This document shows positions 34,431 through 43,063 of a DNA stretch of 64,000 bases, one piece after another (positions within the stretch are counted from its first letter, which is position 1; every line of letters starts with the position of its first letter). The notes under the pieces were generated by a model, which had not been told where the DNA came from, did no database searches, and was given only the letters and a program-made list of their open reading frames with translations. This DNA is from JAGWBF01 sp965116325. Lineage in GTDB: Bacteria; Chloroflexota; Dehalococcoidia; Lucifugimonadales; JAGWBF01. A program made the position numbers and the translations under genes. The DNA lies in contig OZ220675.1 of the NCBI GenBank assembly GCA_965116325.1, positions 1,054,001 to 1,118,000 of the forward strand. The letters are read 5' to 3'.

Positions 34431-35594
34431 TTAGCGCTGGCGCAGGATCAGGTGGGCGAAGACGCCGGCGGCCAGGACACTGACGGCGGCTTGGATGACG
34501 ATCAGCGTCGTGCGTCGCCGTGGGCTGGATGCGATCCCTCCGAGAGCACCCCTGATCCGGGGTATGGCGTTGCCTATCACCGGGACGGCGGGCTCCTCCA
34601 GGGCGAGGCCGGGGGACTGCAGCTCCCTTCCGATCCCTGAAGATGAGGCTACCTCCAGCGCGGGCGTGGGCGTAGGCTCAGGCGTAGGTGTAGGCGTCGG
34701 CTCGGGGGTCGATGTGGGCACGGGGGCCAGGGTCGGCGTGGGTGGCGGCGTCGGAGTTGGGGTAGGCGTCGGAGTGGGTGTGGCTGTGGGAGTTGGAGTA
34801 GGCGTAGGTGTCGGCGACGGCGTGGGCGTGGGCGCCGGTGTCGGAGTCGGCGATGGCGAAGGCGTCGGGGTTGGGGTAGGCGTGGGGGTTGGGACCGGGG
34901 TCGGCGTAGGAGTGGGCGCCGGGGTCGGAGTCGGCGATGGCGTGGGCGTCGGTGTGGGCGATGGTGTAGGAGTGGGCGCAGGCGTGGGTGTTGGCCTGGG
35001 CGTGGGAGTGGGGCGCGGCGTTGGGGTCGGAAGGGGCGTAGGTGTCGGCCCGGGAGTTGGCGTGGCGGTAGGCTCGGGCGTCGGGGTCGGCGTAGGGCTG
35101 GGTGTAGGAGTAGGGATTGGTGTAGGAATCGGGGCACCGGTGTCGTCCTTGTCCCGCACACTCAGGGAGGCTTGCGACGGGCTCCCCACGGAGTACTCAT
35201 CGAAGAGGGGATTTATGTCGATGCGCACCGTCCGCCCCGATTGCACCTCCCCGTCGTCATCAGCCACATCCACGCTGTAGCTCATGACCTTTTCCGTCTC
35301 CCCAGGAAAAAATACAAAGGCTATCAGCTGGTCCACGAAGTTGCCCTTGTAGGTGTCCCAGACCCTGATCCCGCCACGTATTGTCGTCGCTCCTGCCGGG
35401 AGGGGTTGGTTGATCCTGACGGTGACCCTGATGGACTGGCCTTCCTCTACCGATGAGGACGGCTGGACGCTCGCCAGGCTTATGACGGGCAGGGACTGCC
35501 CGGCCAGGCGGATGTCGGTCCGCACCTGGACCGATAGGACAGCCACCGCAAGCAGGAACAGGATGGCTAAGCCATGGGCTTTAGGGAGCTTCAA
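34431..35594 (-). CDS. Exported protein with Calx-beta-like domain, very long Pro-Thr spacer and C-terminal anchor
   Basis: 387 residues. The start appears to be TTG 35594 (MKLPKAHG..) before a signal or anchor segment; no strong ribosome site is visible, so it is uncertain. Residues 38-150 read like a Calx-beta-type beta-sandwich (SSSVEEGQSIRVTVRINQPL, then SVDVADDDGEVQSGRTVRI). A run of about 170 residues of (Pro-Thr/Ser/Ala)n follows (about 34650-35140), then a C-terminal hydrophobic helix and basic end (HLILRQR). The spacer would project the N-terminal domain from the envelope, possibly glycosylated. The DNA of the spacer is a GGCGT/GGTGT low-complexity tract prone to length change. Confidence 0.72.
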   Translation of the reverse strand: MKLPKAHGLAILFLLAVAVLSVQVRTDIRLAGQSLPVISLASVQPSSSVEEGQSIRVTVRINQPLPAGATTIRGGIRVWDTYKGNFVDQLIAFVFFPGETEKVMSYSVDVADDDGEVQSGRTVRIDINPLFDEYSVGSPSQASLSVRDKDDTGAPIPTPIPTPTPSPTPTPTPEPTATPTPGPTPTPLPTPTPRPTPTPRPTPTPAPTPTPSPTPTPTPSPTPTPAPTPTPTPVPTPTPTPTPTPSPSPTPTPAPTPTPSPTPTPTPTPTATPTPTPTPTPTPPPTPTLAPVPTSTPEPTPTPTPEPTPTPALEVASSSGIGRELQSPGLALEEPAVPVIGNAIPRIRGALGGIASSPRRRTTLIVIQAAVSVLAAGVFAHLILRQR

Positions 35595-36057
35595 GATATC
35601 CAGCCATGGTTCAGGTTGACCTTGCGCTTATTTGTTGCCCTCGGCGCCGGGGGCCTAGACTCCCGCTTCCGCGGGAGTGACGGGGATGGGCGCGGGAGTG
35701 ACGATGGGGCGGGAGTGGCGGGGATGGGTGGCCAGGGTGCGACGGTGAAGATCATGTTGTCGTTCCCTCCCCTTACCGTCGTTCCCGCGAAAGCGGGAAC
35801 CTACGGTAGCACACAGCGAGGACTGCCCGTTCCCCTTCGATTTCCCTCAGGGCGAACGGGCAAGCCGGGCGCTGAGGGGCCTAGACTCTCGCTTCCGCGG
35901 GAGTGACGGTGATAGAACTGCCCTCCCCTTCGATTTCCTCCTTCGAGAGCCTCAGGGCAGGCTCAGCACGAACCGGGAGGTCTGTGTCCCCCTCACCCCA
36001 ACCCTCTCCCGCCAGGGGAGAGGGGGTGTGGGCGCGGCCCCCGGCGGGGGGGATGCG
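35595..36057. repeat. Repeat-filled intergenic region, the last of the repeat-rich block
   Basis: No gene seen. Elements are ACTCCCGCTTCCGCGGGAG (about 35653 and 35880, the latter diverged), TTCCCGCGAAAGCGGGAA (about 35780), a TGCCC-armed palindrome (about 35824-35864), a degraded long-loop palindrome (about 35925-35970) and a CCCTCTCCC hairpin (about 35990-36025). No repeat of these families is seen further right in the window. Confidence 0.75.
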
Positions 36058-37479
36058 TCAGGGCCTGTCGCGGAGTTCCTGCAGGGCGATTTCGGCTTTG
36101 CGGCGGAGCCTGTCGGCATTCAGGCGCTCCTGGTCGACGGCCTTGAAGGCATCGACGGTGAAGGGGCGCCAGGTGTTGCGCAGGGCGCGGATGGACCCCT
36201 CTTCCCTGGCCAGGGCTTCGACCAGCAGGGTATGAATGGGCTGGAGGTAGCTGGACTGGGGAAGGTCCCGGACCTGTCGGCCCAGCTCCCCCATGCGCAG
36301 GTTGAAGCGGTCGAGGGACTGGAGCACCGCGGTCTGGTCGCACCCGCCGTCGGTCCTGCGCCAGTCGTTGTAGCCGTCGTGGAAGGCGTCCCACTCAGCC
36401 AGGAGGTCCTGGTAGTGGCTGTCGAAGTCATCGATTTCGGCGAGGGTGCTTTCCGGGTCGCTGTCGAGCAGCATGGCGATGTTTCCGCTGACCTGCTTCA
36501 GCAGGGCTTCGACCCCTTCGATAACGGGGAGCATGGCGTCCAGCGCGAGGCTGGGCGGCGGGCCGGAGGCGGGGGTGGGGGGAGGCTCGGGGGTCGGCCC
36601 TTCCAGGGAGCCGGTGGAGGGAGGCGTGCTTGCCTCCACCAGGGCGTTCCTGATGGACAGCAGGGTCCTGCCCTCGGCGCTGGCGGCCTGCTGGAGGTCC
36701 GCGACCATGCCCGCCGTGGCGTCGGAGGAGGGGAGCCGGTTTATGGCATCGGCGATAGAGGAAAGCTGGGCCAGGAGGCCCTCGAGCTGGTCAAGAAACT
36801 GGGAGGCGGTCATGCCATCTGCTGCTTGGCGCAGGCTGGCGAAGTCGTCATGGAAGGCGATCCAGTCGAGGATGAGGGCGTCGAGGGCTTCCGAGAACTC
36901 CTGGATGGCTGCCTCTTGGTCAGGGGCGCTATCCGATTCGAGGCCCTCCCGCAGCTCGGCCAAGCTGTCTTCGACGCTGCGCTGGGCGCGGGCGGAGTCG
37001 GAGCGCTGTTGCTCGACCTGCTCGAAGAGGGTGGTGTTGCCGGGCTGCCACCGGTCCCGGAGCTGGCGGAAGGCTCGTTCCTCCTCTTCGGCGGCATCGA
37101 TAAGCGTGTCGGCCATGTTCCGGGTTGAGGAGGCCCGGGGAAGGTCCATGGCAAGCTGGGTGACATCGGTGAAATCGGAGGCAAAGCCCTGCAGGGAGGC
37201 GTGCACTGCGCTTCTTTCGCAGGAGGTCAAGCCGGTGCGCCAGTTGTCGAAGTCTTCGTGGAACTGGTCCCACTCCTCATATATGACCTGGCGCTGGTCC
37301 GTGAAGTCGTTGACGACCATCATGGCGCCGGCGGGCAGGGCCATGGAGCCTTCGTCCTGGGCCGGGCCGGTGGGCGGTGTCGTCGGCTGGGAATCGGGGT
37401 CATCGCTGCAAGCCGCCAGCGAAGCCAGCAACAGGAGCCCCAGTAGGGGCGATATAAGGGAGACTACTCGTTTCTTCAT
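36058..37479 (-). CDS. Lipoprotein with an internal duplication of a helical domain
   Basis: 473 residues; signal peptide and lipobox (SLAAC, Cys24). Two related halves are separated by a Pro-rich linker (GPTPEPPPTPASGPPP). The first contains EEWDQFHEDFDNWRTG, a Cys, then LPRASSTRNMADTL and FRQLRDRWQPGN. The second contains AEWDAFHDGYNDWRRT, a Cys, then LPQSSYLQPIHTL and IRALRNTWRPFT. A middle stretch, LDWIAFHDDFASL, looks like a third partial copy. All are helical and form a repeated W..FH..Y/F..W module of unknown function. The gene lies three bases after the DUF4350-like gene and ends a three-gene operon with an S49 peptidase. Confidence 0.78.
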   Translation of the reverse strand: MKKRVVSLISPLLGLLLLASLAACSDDPDSQPTTPPTGPAQDEGSMALPAGAMMVVNDFTDQRQVIYEEWDQFHEDFDNWRTGLTSCERSAVHASLQGFASDFTDVTQLAMDLPRASSTRNMADTLIDAAEEEERAFRQLRDRWQPGNTTLFEQVEQQRSDSARAQRSVEDSLAELREGLESDSAPDQEAAIQEFSEALDALILDWIAFHDDFASLRQAADGMTASQFLDQLEGLLAQLSSIADAINRLPSSDATAGMVADLQQAASAEGRTLLSIRNALVEASTPPSTGSLEGPTPEPPPTPASGPPPSLALDAMLPVIEGVEALLKQVSGNIAMLLDSDPESTLAEIDDFDSHYQDLLAEWDAFHDGYNDWRRTDGGCDQTAVLQSLDRFNLRMGELGRQVRDLPQSSYLQPIHTLLVEALAREEGSIRALRNTWRPFTVDAFKAVDQERLNADRLRRKAEIALQELRDRP

Positions 37480-37482
37480 CAG

Positions 37483-38772
37483 CTACCTGCTTACTCCCAC
37501 GAAATCGGTCACCAGGTCGCCCCTGAACTCTCCGGAAAGCAGGTTGGCGACGGCGTTGTACAGGGCCTCGGGGCTATGGGCCAGGACGACCAGCACATGG
37601 CGGTCCTGGTTCCGGTCCAGCACCACCACGGATGTCCCCACGGGGTCCAGGGCTTCGGCGAAGGGGGTGCTGAGGGCATCGTCTATGCGCACGCCGGCGG
37701 CCTGGAGGTACTGGCTCACGGAGATGGCATCTTCGTAGAGTCCCAGGAACAGGGTGTCCTGGCTCAGGTCTTCCACCGCCCGGATCTCTGAAGAGACCCG
37801 GTAGCCGGACAGGCCGTTCTTTATGGCGATTCCTATATCCCAGAGGGATGGCCTGCCCAGCAGGATATCCACGCCGCCGGGGGCATCGGCCTCGTAGAAG
37901 TGGGGGAAGTCGGCCAGGTCGTACTCCCGCTCGCTGGACGTCAGGTAGTCGGCGACGTTTGATATCAGCCTGTCGTTGTCCAGCAAGGAGTTCTGCGGGG
38001 GGACCATGAAGGTGAAGTCGGCAATGGCCAGCACGTTGCGGCTGTCTCCCTCGGCAATGGGATACAGCGGGTCGGCGGACTCCAGCACCGATGACCGTGT
38101 TCCGGCGCCGGCGATTGCCAGCCCGGGGCCCGCGGAGCGGATGGAGCCGGCGGTGTAGAGGGTGATGGCCCCCAGGCCGAGGGTGAGCTCTTCGGGCTGG
38201 AACTCCCTGACAATGATGTTCTGGAAGTTCAGGTCGTACTCCTCCTGGTTGTAGAGGTAGTCGGGGCGGAACTCCAGCCCGAACCGGGCCGCCAGCGTGT
38301 TTACTTGGCTGGTGCGGGTCGGATCGGACACCAGGAGCAGCTTTCCGCCCTTCCGGACGAAGCTTTCCACCAGGGACGCTTCCTCTTCGGAGTAGGGGAC
38401 CTGGGGAAGGATGACCAGGAAGCTGTCGGCGCGTCGCAGCTTCTCTTCCAAGCTGCCCGGACCGCCGTCGGGCTCGGCGAACTCCACCTCGTAACCCCGG
38501 CCGGACACGCGGGCGCTCAGGGTGAGTATCTCGCTCTTGGAAAAGGCGTTGGCGTGCATGAAGTCCACCAGGAGGAGGCCCCGCTTGACCTCGGGCACGG
38601 CGGAGTCCACGAAGGCCTCCGGATCCAGCTGGGGGGCGGTGAGCTCCTGGACAGGCAGGTCCACCGTCGGAGGAGGCTCGTAGCCCCCACGGTAGAAGAT
38701 CAGGAAGGCTATCCCGAAAGCGATGGCGGCGCTCAGGGGCAGCAGGGCGAGCAGGGCCAGCTTACTGGCCAT
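37483..38772 (-). CDS. Membrane-anchored DUF4350/GldG-like protein
   Basis: 429 residues from ATG 38772, which overlaps the end of the S49 peptidase gene by 11 bases; a longer upstream reading only translates that gene out of frame. One N-terminal transmembrane helix (4-26) precedes the soluble part. The region RGLLLVDFMHANAFSKSEI.., then FLVILPQVPYSEEEASLVESFVRKGGKLLLVSDP, resembles the DUF4350 / GldG glutamine-amidotransferase-like fold. This fold is often found in membrane complexes with unknown chemistry. Later parts (SGYRVSSEIR..LSQDTLFLGLYEDAISVSQYL and VVVLDRNQDRHVLVVLAHS) are unassigned. Its overlap with the peptidase gene suggests joint action at the membrane. Confidence 0.7.
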   Translation of the reverse strand: MASKLALLALLPLSAAIAFGIAFLIFYRGGYEPPPTVDLPVQELTAPQLDPEAFVDSAVPEVKRGLLLVDFMHANAFSKSEILTLSARVSGRGYEVEFAEPDGGPGSLEEKLRRADSFLVILPQVPYSEEEASLVESFVRKGGKLLLVSDPTRTSQVNTLAARFGLEFRPDYLYNQEEYDLNFQNIIVREFQPEELTLGLGAITLYTAGSIRSAGPGLAIAGAGTRSSVLESADPLYPIAEGDSRNVLAIADFTFMVPPQNSLLDNDRLISNVADYLTSSEREYDLADFPHFYEADAPGGVDILLGRPSLWDIGIAIKNGLSGYRVSSEIRAVEDLSQDTLFLGLYEDAISVSQYLQAAGVRIDDALSTPFAEALDPVGTSVVVLDRNQDRHVLVVLAHSPEALYNAVANLLSGEFRGDLVTDFVGVSR

Positions 38773-39808
38773 TGCCCACGTACAGGTAATAGAAGTTGGG
38801 GCGGCCGATGCCCAGGGGGAAGTCGGGGAGGGGGTCTTCCTGGCCGGCCTCCAGTTTGCCGGAGAGGAGGAGCCTGTGCAGGTCCTGGACCTCGGACGTG
38901 CCGCTGCCGGCAGCTCCGCCATCTGCCCCCAGGACAGGGTCGTCGCCGTACAGGTCCGTGGCAAGCAGGCGCAGGGCATCGGCCGGGTCGGACTCCCCTT
39001 CGCTGTCCAGGGGTTCGAGGACCCGCCTGAGCTCGCGTACGAACTCGACCTGTACCTCCAGGTTGACATCAACGAGGCTGTAGTTAGATATCCTGGCCAG
39101 CTCGGCCGCCTTTCGGATGGCGTCGGTGTCGCTCCCGATCTCGTCGGCTAAGCCAAGCCTGACAGCCTCAACACCTGTGTAGATGCGCGCCTCCAGCAAC
39201 TCATCCCTGGAGATGAGCAGCTTGTCTCCCCTCTCGCTGATCACTATCTCCCCGAAGACCGACTTCAGCTGGTCCACCATCGCCAGCCAGTCCCTTCTCG
39301 GAGCGCCGCTGAGCTTGTGAGGCCCGCTGAACACAACCTCTTCGCCGGGCAACGCCGGGATCAACGGGTCCACCGAGGTAACCACTCCCACGTTCCCGAC
39401 CAGGGATGCAGCCTGTGTATACGTATGGCTGGTGCCCATAGCCATCATGTACCCGCCGCTGGCGACCAAGCCGTTCATCACCATCACCACCGGCTTCTCG
39501 CTGCGCAGCTTGCGGGTCTCGATGTACAGGTGCTCACTGGCAGAGGCGCCCCCTCCGGGAGAGGTGAGGTTGATGACCACAGCCTTGATGGAATCGTCCT
39601 CGCGGGCGTAGTCCAGGTACTCGCTGATGACGAAGGCCGAATTCTCGTTCAGGACGGTGAAGGGTATGTCTATGACGCCGATCTGGGGCCTGCCGGGGAA
39701 GAGATAGATGAACACCAGCACACCCGCAGCTATGCCCAGGCCGACCACCAGCACTGGAAGGGCATACCACCCCGTCAACACTCTCCACAGTAAGGACAAG
39801 AGATTCAT
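38762..39808 (-). CDS. S49 family (SppA-like) membrane serine peptidase
   Basis: 348 residues. One N-terminal transmembrane helix (about 15-37) is followed by a ClpP/crotonase-like fold. SPGGG (83-87) is the expected backbone-binding motif. Ser117 in VASGGYMMA is the probable nucleophile, and Lys165 in SGPHKLSGAP the probable general base, as in short SppA proteins that use a Ser-Lys dyad. Such enzymes degrade signal peptides and membrane peptides outside the cytoplasm. It is first in an operon with a DUF4350-like membrane protein and a lipoprotein. The C-terminal 100 residues (ELRRVLEPLDSEGE.. onwards) are acidic and unusual. Confidence 0.86.
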   Translation of the reverse strand: MNLLSLLWRVLTGWYALPVLVVGLGIAAGVLVFIYLFPGRPQIGVIDIPFTVLNENSAFVISEYLDYAREDDSIKAVVINLTSPGGGASASEHLYIETRKLRSEKPVVMVMNGLVASGGYMMAMGTSHTYTQAASLVGNVGVVTSVDPLIPALPGEEVVFSGPHKLSGAPRRDWLAMVDQLKSVFGEIVISERGDKLLISRDELLEARIYTGVEAVRLGLADEIGSDTDAIRKAAELARISNYSLVDVNLEVQVEFVRELRRVLEPLDSEGESDPADALRLLATDLYGDDPVLGADGGAAGSGTSEVQDLHRLLLSGKLEAGQEDPLPDFPLGIGRPNFYYLYVGNGQ

Positions 39809-40112
39809 AAGCTACCCAGCAGGGTCGTAAGGCTGGTTCTTGGCCTTACGACTCTCAACAGCTCTCTCCCTCAACCGCCATTTCCCTTCACCTCAGTCAT
39901 ACCCACTCAACCAGGATTCCCCGCCACCGCATTTCGGTTAAGGGGTCATATTACATAAGAAGAACCCCGCTGTCTTTGCCCGCTGTGGCGGTAGCGGAGT
40001 TCCGCATTGCCAACCACCGTTGAGCCAGGCGACTCGGGGGAGATTGTAATAGAAGATTACAAGAGATAACAACTTATGCCCAGGGTGCTGGGCAAGCTGT
40101 GGGTCGGAGGCG
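39809..40112. other. Intergenic stretch with a small inverted repeat
   Basis: No gene seen in 304 bases. TTGTAAT (40044-40050) and ATTACAA (40056-40062) form a perfect inverted repeat around AGAAG, which could be an operator or a weak hairpin. It lies between the DUF1330 gene end and the S49 gene start, so it could control the peptidase operon. Confidence 0.35.
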
Positions 40113-40400
40113 CTACACACCGTCGACTATAAAGGTCGTTGTGACGCTGCTCCGGGAGCGAAGGTCGGAAAGTCGAATGTATTCGGGGGAGTTGACGAAC
40201 CCGTGAGCCCCGTCCAGGTCCTGGAACTCGATAACCACCACCCGGTGGGGGGTACGGTTGCCCTCCACGACCTCGGTGGCTCCGCCTCGCACCAGGTATT
40301 TCCCACCCTGGGCGGCGGTAACCTCCGTAATTCCCCGAGCATACTCCTCAAACAGGGCTTGGTCGGTAATCTCGTTGTCAACGATCACGTATGCTGCCAT
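40113..40400 (-). CDS. DUF1330 family protein
   Basis: 95 residues from ATG 40400, chosen because GGGAGG lies six bases upstream; a longer reading to 40571 has no such site. MAAYVIVDNEITDQALFEEYARGITEVTAAQGGKYLVRGG, then RVVVIEFQDLDGAHGFVNSPEY, is the typical ferredoxin-like alpha-beta fold of DUF1330. The function of the family is not established. It is divergent from the SDR gene. Confidence 0.88.
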   Translation of the reverse strand: MAAYVIVDNEITDQALFEEYARGITEVTAAQGGKYLVRGGATEVVEGNRTPHRVVVIEFQDLDGAHGFVNSPEYIRLSDLRSRSSVTTTFIVDGV

Positions 40401-40570
40401 TTCAGTCCTCCCTTCATCTTCTCTGGGTATAGCTCTCCCAATATAGCGCAACGATCGGCCCAACGTCAGTCCTCGCTCCCCCCGTGACGATGGCGATTGG
40501 CGGGTGAAATGCCCCTTGCGTGATAAGCTGGACTCACAGTGCATTTCCTTCTGGCGGAGGAGGCAGTTCA

Positions 40571-42028
40571 ATGACGAGAGGCAAGACCATCCTGGTTACG
40601 GGCGCCACCGGCTACATCGGAGGCAGGCTGGTCCCACGCTTGCTTGAAGATGGCCATCGGGTGCGGGTGTTCGTCCGCAGCCGGGACAGGGTCATGTCCC
40701 GTTCCTGGGCAGACCAGGTGGAGATTGCCGTCGGTGACGCCATCGATGCTGATTTGGCTGAGGCAGCTTTAGATGGGGTGGATGCCGCCTACTATTTGAT
40801 CCACAGCCTTTCCACCGGGGCCTCCTTCCGGGAGCTGGACCTCGTAGCGGCGCGCAATTTCGGGCAGGCGGCCCGGCAGGCGGGAGTGGGTCGCATAATC
40901 TACCTGGGCGGCCTGGGCGACCCGGAATCCAATCTCTCCCCGCACCTGCGCTCCCGGCAGGAGTGCGGGGAGGCGCTGCGGGAGGGCGGCGTACCCATAA
41001 CCGAGCTGCGGGCCGGGGTGATCGTAGGGTCGGGCAGCCTCTCCTTTGAGATGATCCGCCACCTGGCGGAGCGGTTGCCGGTGATGATATGCCCGCGGTG
41101 GATCTACTCCAAGATCCAGCCCATCGCCGTGGACGACCTCCTGGACTACCTGGTATCCACCTTGAGCTCAGCCCACGCCGCCGGCCAGACCATCGAGGTT
41201 GGGGGGAAGGACGTCACCACCTACAAAGGGCTCATGCTGGGGTATGCCAGGGCAAGGGGTCTGCGACGCTGGCTGGTCCCCGTGCCTGTGCTCACACCCC
41301 GCCTTTCCTCCTACTGGGTCCACTGGACTACACCCATACCGGCCGGGATCGCCAAGGCCCTTGCAGAGGGGCTCCGAAACGATGTTGTGGTGACCGACAC
41401 AAAGGCAGAGGCTCTCTTCCCCCACATCATGCCGGGAGACTACGCCACGGCCATAGGGAGTGTGATGAATGATCTCGGCGAGGGACGCGTAGACACCTCC
41501 TGGAGCGATGCTGCCGGCCCTGTGGCGAACCCCGGGAAACTGGTGAGCCTCGAGACGAGGGAGGGCTTGATATTCGAGCGACGTCGGCTCTCAGTGTCCG
41601 CTCCCGCCGGGCAGGTGTACCAGGTCTGCGCCGGTATAGGCGGGGTGCGGGGTTGGTACTTCGCCAACTGGGCTTGGCGACTGCGGGGCATGGTGGACCG
41701 GCTGCTGGGCGGGGCTGGGCTGCGGCGGGGAAGGCGCCACCCCGACGAGCTTAGGGTCGGCGACGCGCTGGACTTCTGGCGGGTGGAGGAGGCGGAGCCG
41801 GAATGGCTGGTACGGCTAAGGTCGGAGATGAAGCTCCCCGGCGATGCATGGCTCCAGTTCGAGATGCGCGAAGGGGAAGACGGAGCGACCTGGCTGGATC
41901 AGACGGCGGTCTTCGCCCCCAGGGGCCTGATGGGACTTCTATACTGGTATGCCCTCTACCCGGTCCACGCCTGGATATTCGGCGGGATGATCAGGGCCAT
42001 CGCCCACCGCGCGGAGAAGGGCGTGTAG
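40571..42028 (+). CDS. SDR-type NAD(P)-binding protein with C-terminal DUF2867-like domain
   Basis: 485 residues from ATG 40571, after GGCGGAGGAGGC. TILVTGATGYIGGRL (about 7-20) is the nucleotide-binding loop of atypical short-chain dehydrogenases. The sequence DAAYYLIHSL..SFRELDL and RIIYLGGLGD matches the YcjP/complex-I NDUFA9-like SDR group. After residue 300 the protein has a second domain: YATAIGSVMNDLG, WYFANWAWRLRGMVDRLLGG.GLRRGRR, RVGDALDFWRVEE and LYWYALYPVHAWIFGGMIRAI. This matches the DUF2867 arrangement found fused to these SDRs. The substrate is unknown. It is transcribed alone. Confidence 0.86.
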   Translation: MTRGKTILVTGATGYIGGRLVPRLLEDGHRVRVFVRSRDRVMSRSWADQVEIAVGDAIDADLAEAALDGVDAAYYLIHSLSTGASFRELDLVAARNFGQAARQAGVGRIIYLGGLGDPESNLSPHLRSRQECGEALREGGVPITELRAGVIVGSGSLSFEMIRHLAERLPVMICPRWIYSKIQPIAVDDLLDYLVSTLSSAHAAGQTIEVGGKDVTTYKGLMLGYARARGLRRWLVPVPVLTPRLSSYWVHWTTPIPAGIAKALAEGLRNDVVVTDTKAEALFPHIMPGDYATAIGSVMNDLGEGRVDTSWSDAAGPVANPGKLVSLETREGLIFERRRLSVSAPAGQVYQVCAGIGGVRGWYFANWAWRLRGMVDRLLGGAGLRRGRRHPDELRVGDALDFWRVEEAEPEWLVRLRSEMKLPGDAWLQFEMREGEDGATWLDQTAVFAPRGLMGLLYWYALYPVHAWIFGGMIRAIAHRAEKGV

Positions 42029-42265
42029 GGTGTGCGGGGCTGCCTAGCCGTCGTTGGGGCAGGCAGGGCTGTCCAGTCCCCAGCTAAAAGGAGTTCTGCA
42101 GGGTTCCCCTAGCCAATTCCGTGGATGAATCGCTGGTAGCAGGGCAAGCTTAAGTGGTTGGCAGGCTCCCATGGTCAGCTGGCCACTATTCTGAACAAGC
42201 GGTTCCAGGAGCAAACCCTGGCGGTTGCAGACCTTAGGTGCCCCAACATTTTGGGAGGACACCCC

Positions 42266-43063
42266 TTAGCTCTTTAGGAAATCATCCAGCTTAGGGCGGC
42301 CCTCCCAGTTAAGCAGTTGAAGCCTATCGCCTTCTGCCCACTGTTGAAACCAAATGTCCTGTGCCTCTTCATATCGCCGCGATGCCTTCAAGTAAGCCGT
42401 TCTTTCGGCGTTGAGGCGATGTACATTTACAACTTCGGTTTCGTCTGGATGGAATGGCGACGTTGTGTATGCTACTCGTTGGTGAACAGTCATGGTGTGG
42501 CCTAGAGATAGCTGGACGTCCAGTACGTAAGTGCACATCATGTCGCAGATACAATGCCAAGAGTTCTCTTTGTTGGGGTATATGTGTTCGTATCGCAAGA
42601 TATTAGTGATCCAGGAGCCGGTGGCCAACGATGGGGTTGCGTGAATCGGATTGCGATTTGGTGGTCGTATCCATTGACGTAATCTCCTGTAGAGGAACTC
42701 AGAAAGTTTCTCGTCCTTTTGTCTCACTTCGTACATCTGCGGGCGTATTGACATTGTAAGGTCTTGTATGGCCCTCCTATACGAATGTCCTGTTGGAGGC
42801 CGGAAGGTGGCGTGCACTAAAGCTGCAACGGCGCAATCGCCGGTCGGCACTTCTGGCTCAGTTCCTGTAGAGCGCCGCTCTTGTTCTAAGTATTCAGCTC
42901 TGCCGCCGTCCGTCCGCTGTTGAGTAAGATTTGCCAAACACTGGCTTGAACTAGTATGGGCGCTCGATGTTGGCCGGTGCACTGTAACAGCCACTCCTAT
43001 ACAAATAGACTCCAGACTACCAAAGCGCCGACAACCAACAGGCCGGCTTCGAATTCCCTTCAC
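42266..43063 (-). CDS. Unknown protein with a GDCAVAAL motif, possible cysteine-peptidase-like fold
   Basis: 265 residues from GTG 43063; the true start is uncertain. I do not recognise the family. TGDCAVAALVHATFRP..GHSYRRAI resembles the GDC.vRAla.AtG..Y motif of many phage and plasmid proteins thought to be papain-like. A possible partner His lies in LGHTMTVHQRVAYT. The C-terminal part is helical and charged (RLNAERTAYLKASRRYEEAQDIWFQQWAEGDRL). Base composition is more AT-rich than the rest of the window, as is its restriction-type neighbour, which suggests an acquired island. There are 237 bases without a gene before its stop. Confidence 0.45.
   Translation of the reverse strand: MKGIRSRPVGCRRFGSLESICIGVAVTVHRPTSSAHTSSSQCLANLTQQRTDGGRAEYLEQERRSTGTEPEVPTGDCAVAALVHATFRPPTGHSYRRAIQDLTMSIRPQMYEVRQKDEKLSEFLYRRLRQWIRPPNRNPIHATPSLATGSWITNILRYEHIYPNKENSWHCICDMMCTYVLDVQLSLGHTMTVHQRVAYTTSPFHPDETEVVNVHRLNAERTAYLKASRRYEEAQDIWFQQWAEGDRLQLLNWEGRPKLDDFLKS

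Noticed and set aside
15735..36057. CRISPR array
   Set aside because: The repeats are palindromic, irregularly spaced and of several mixed families, without unique spacers of constant length or cas genes.
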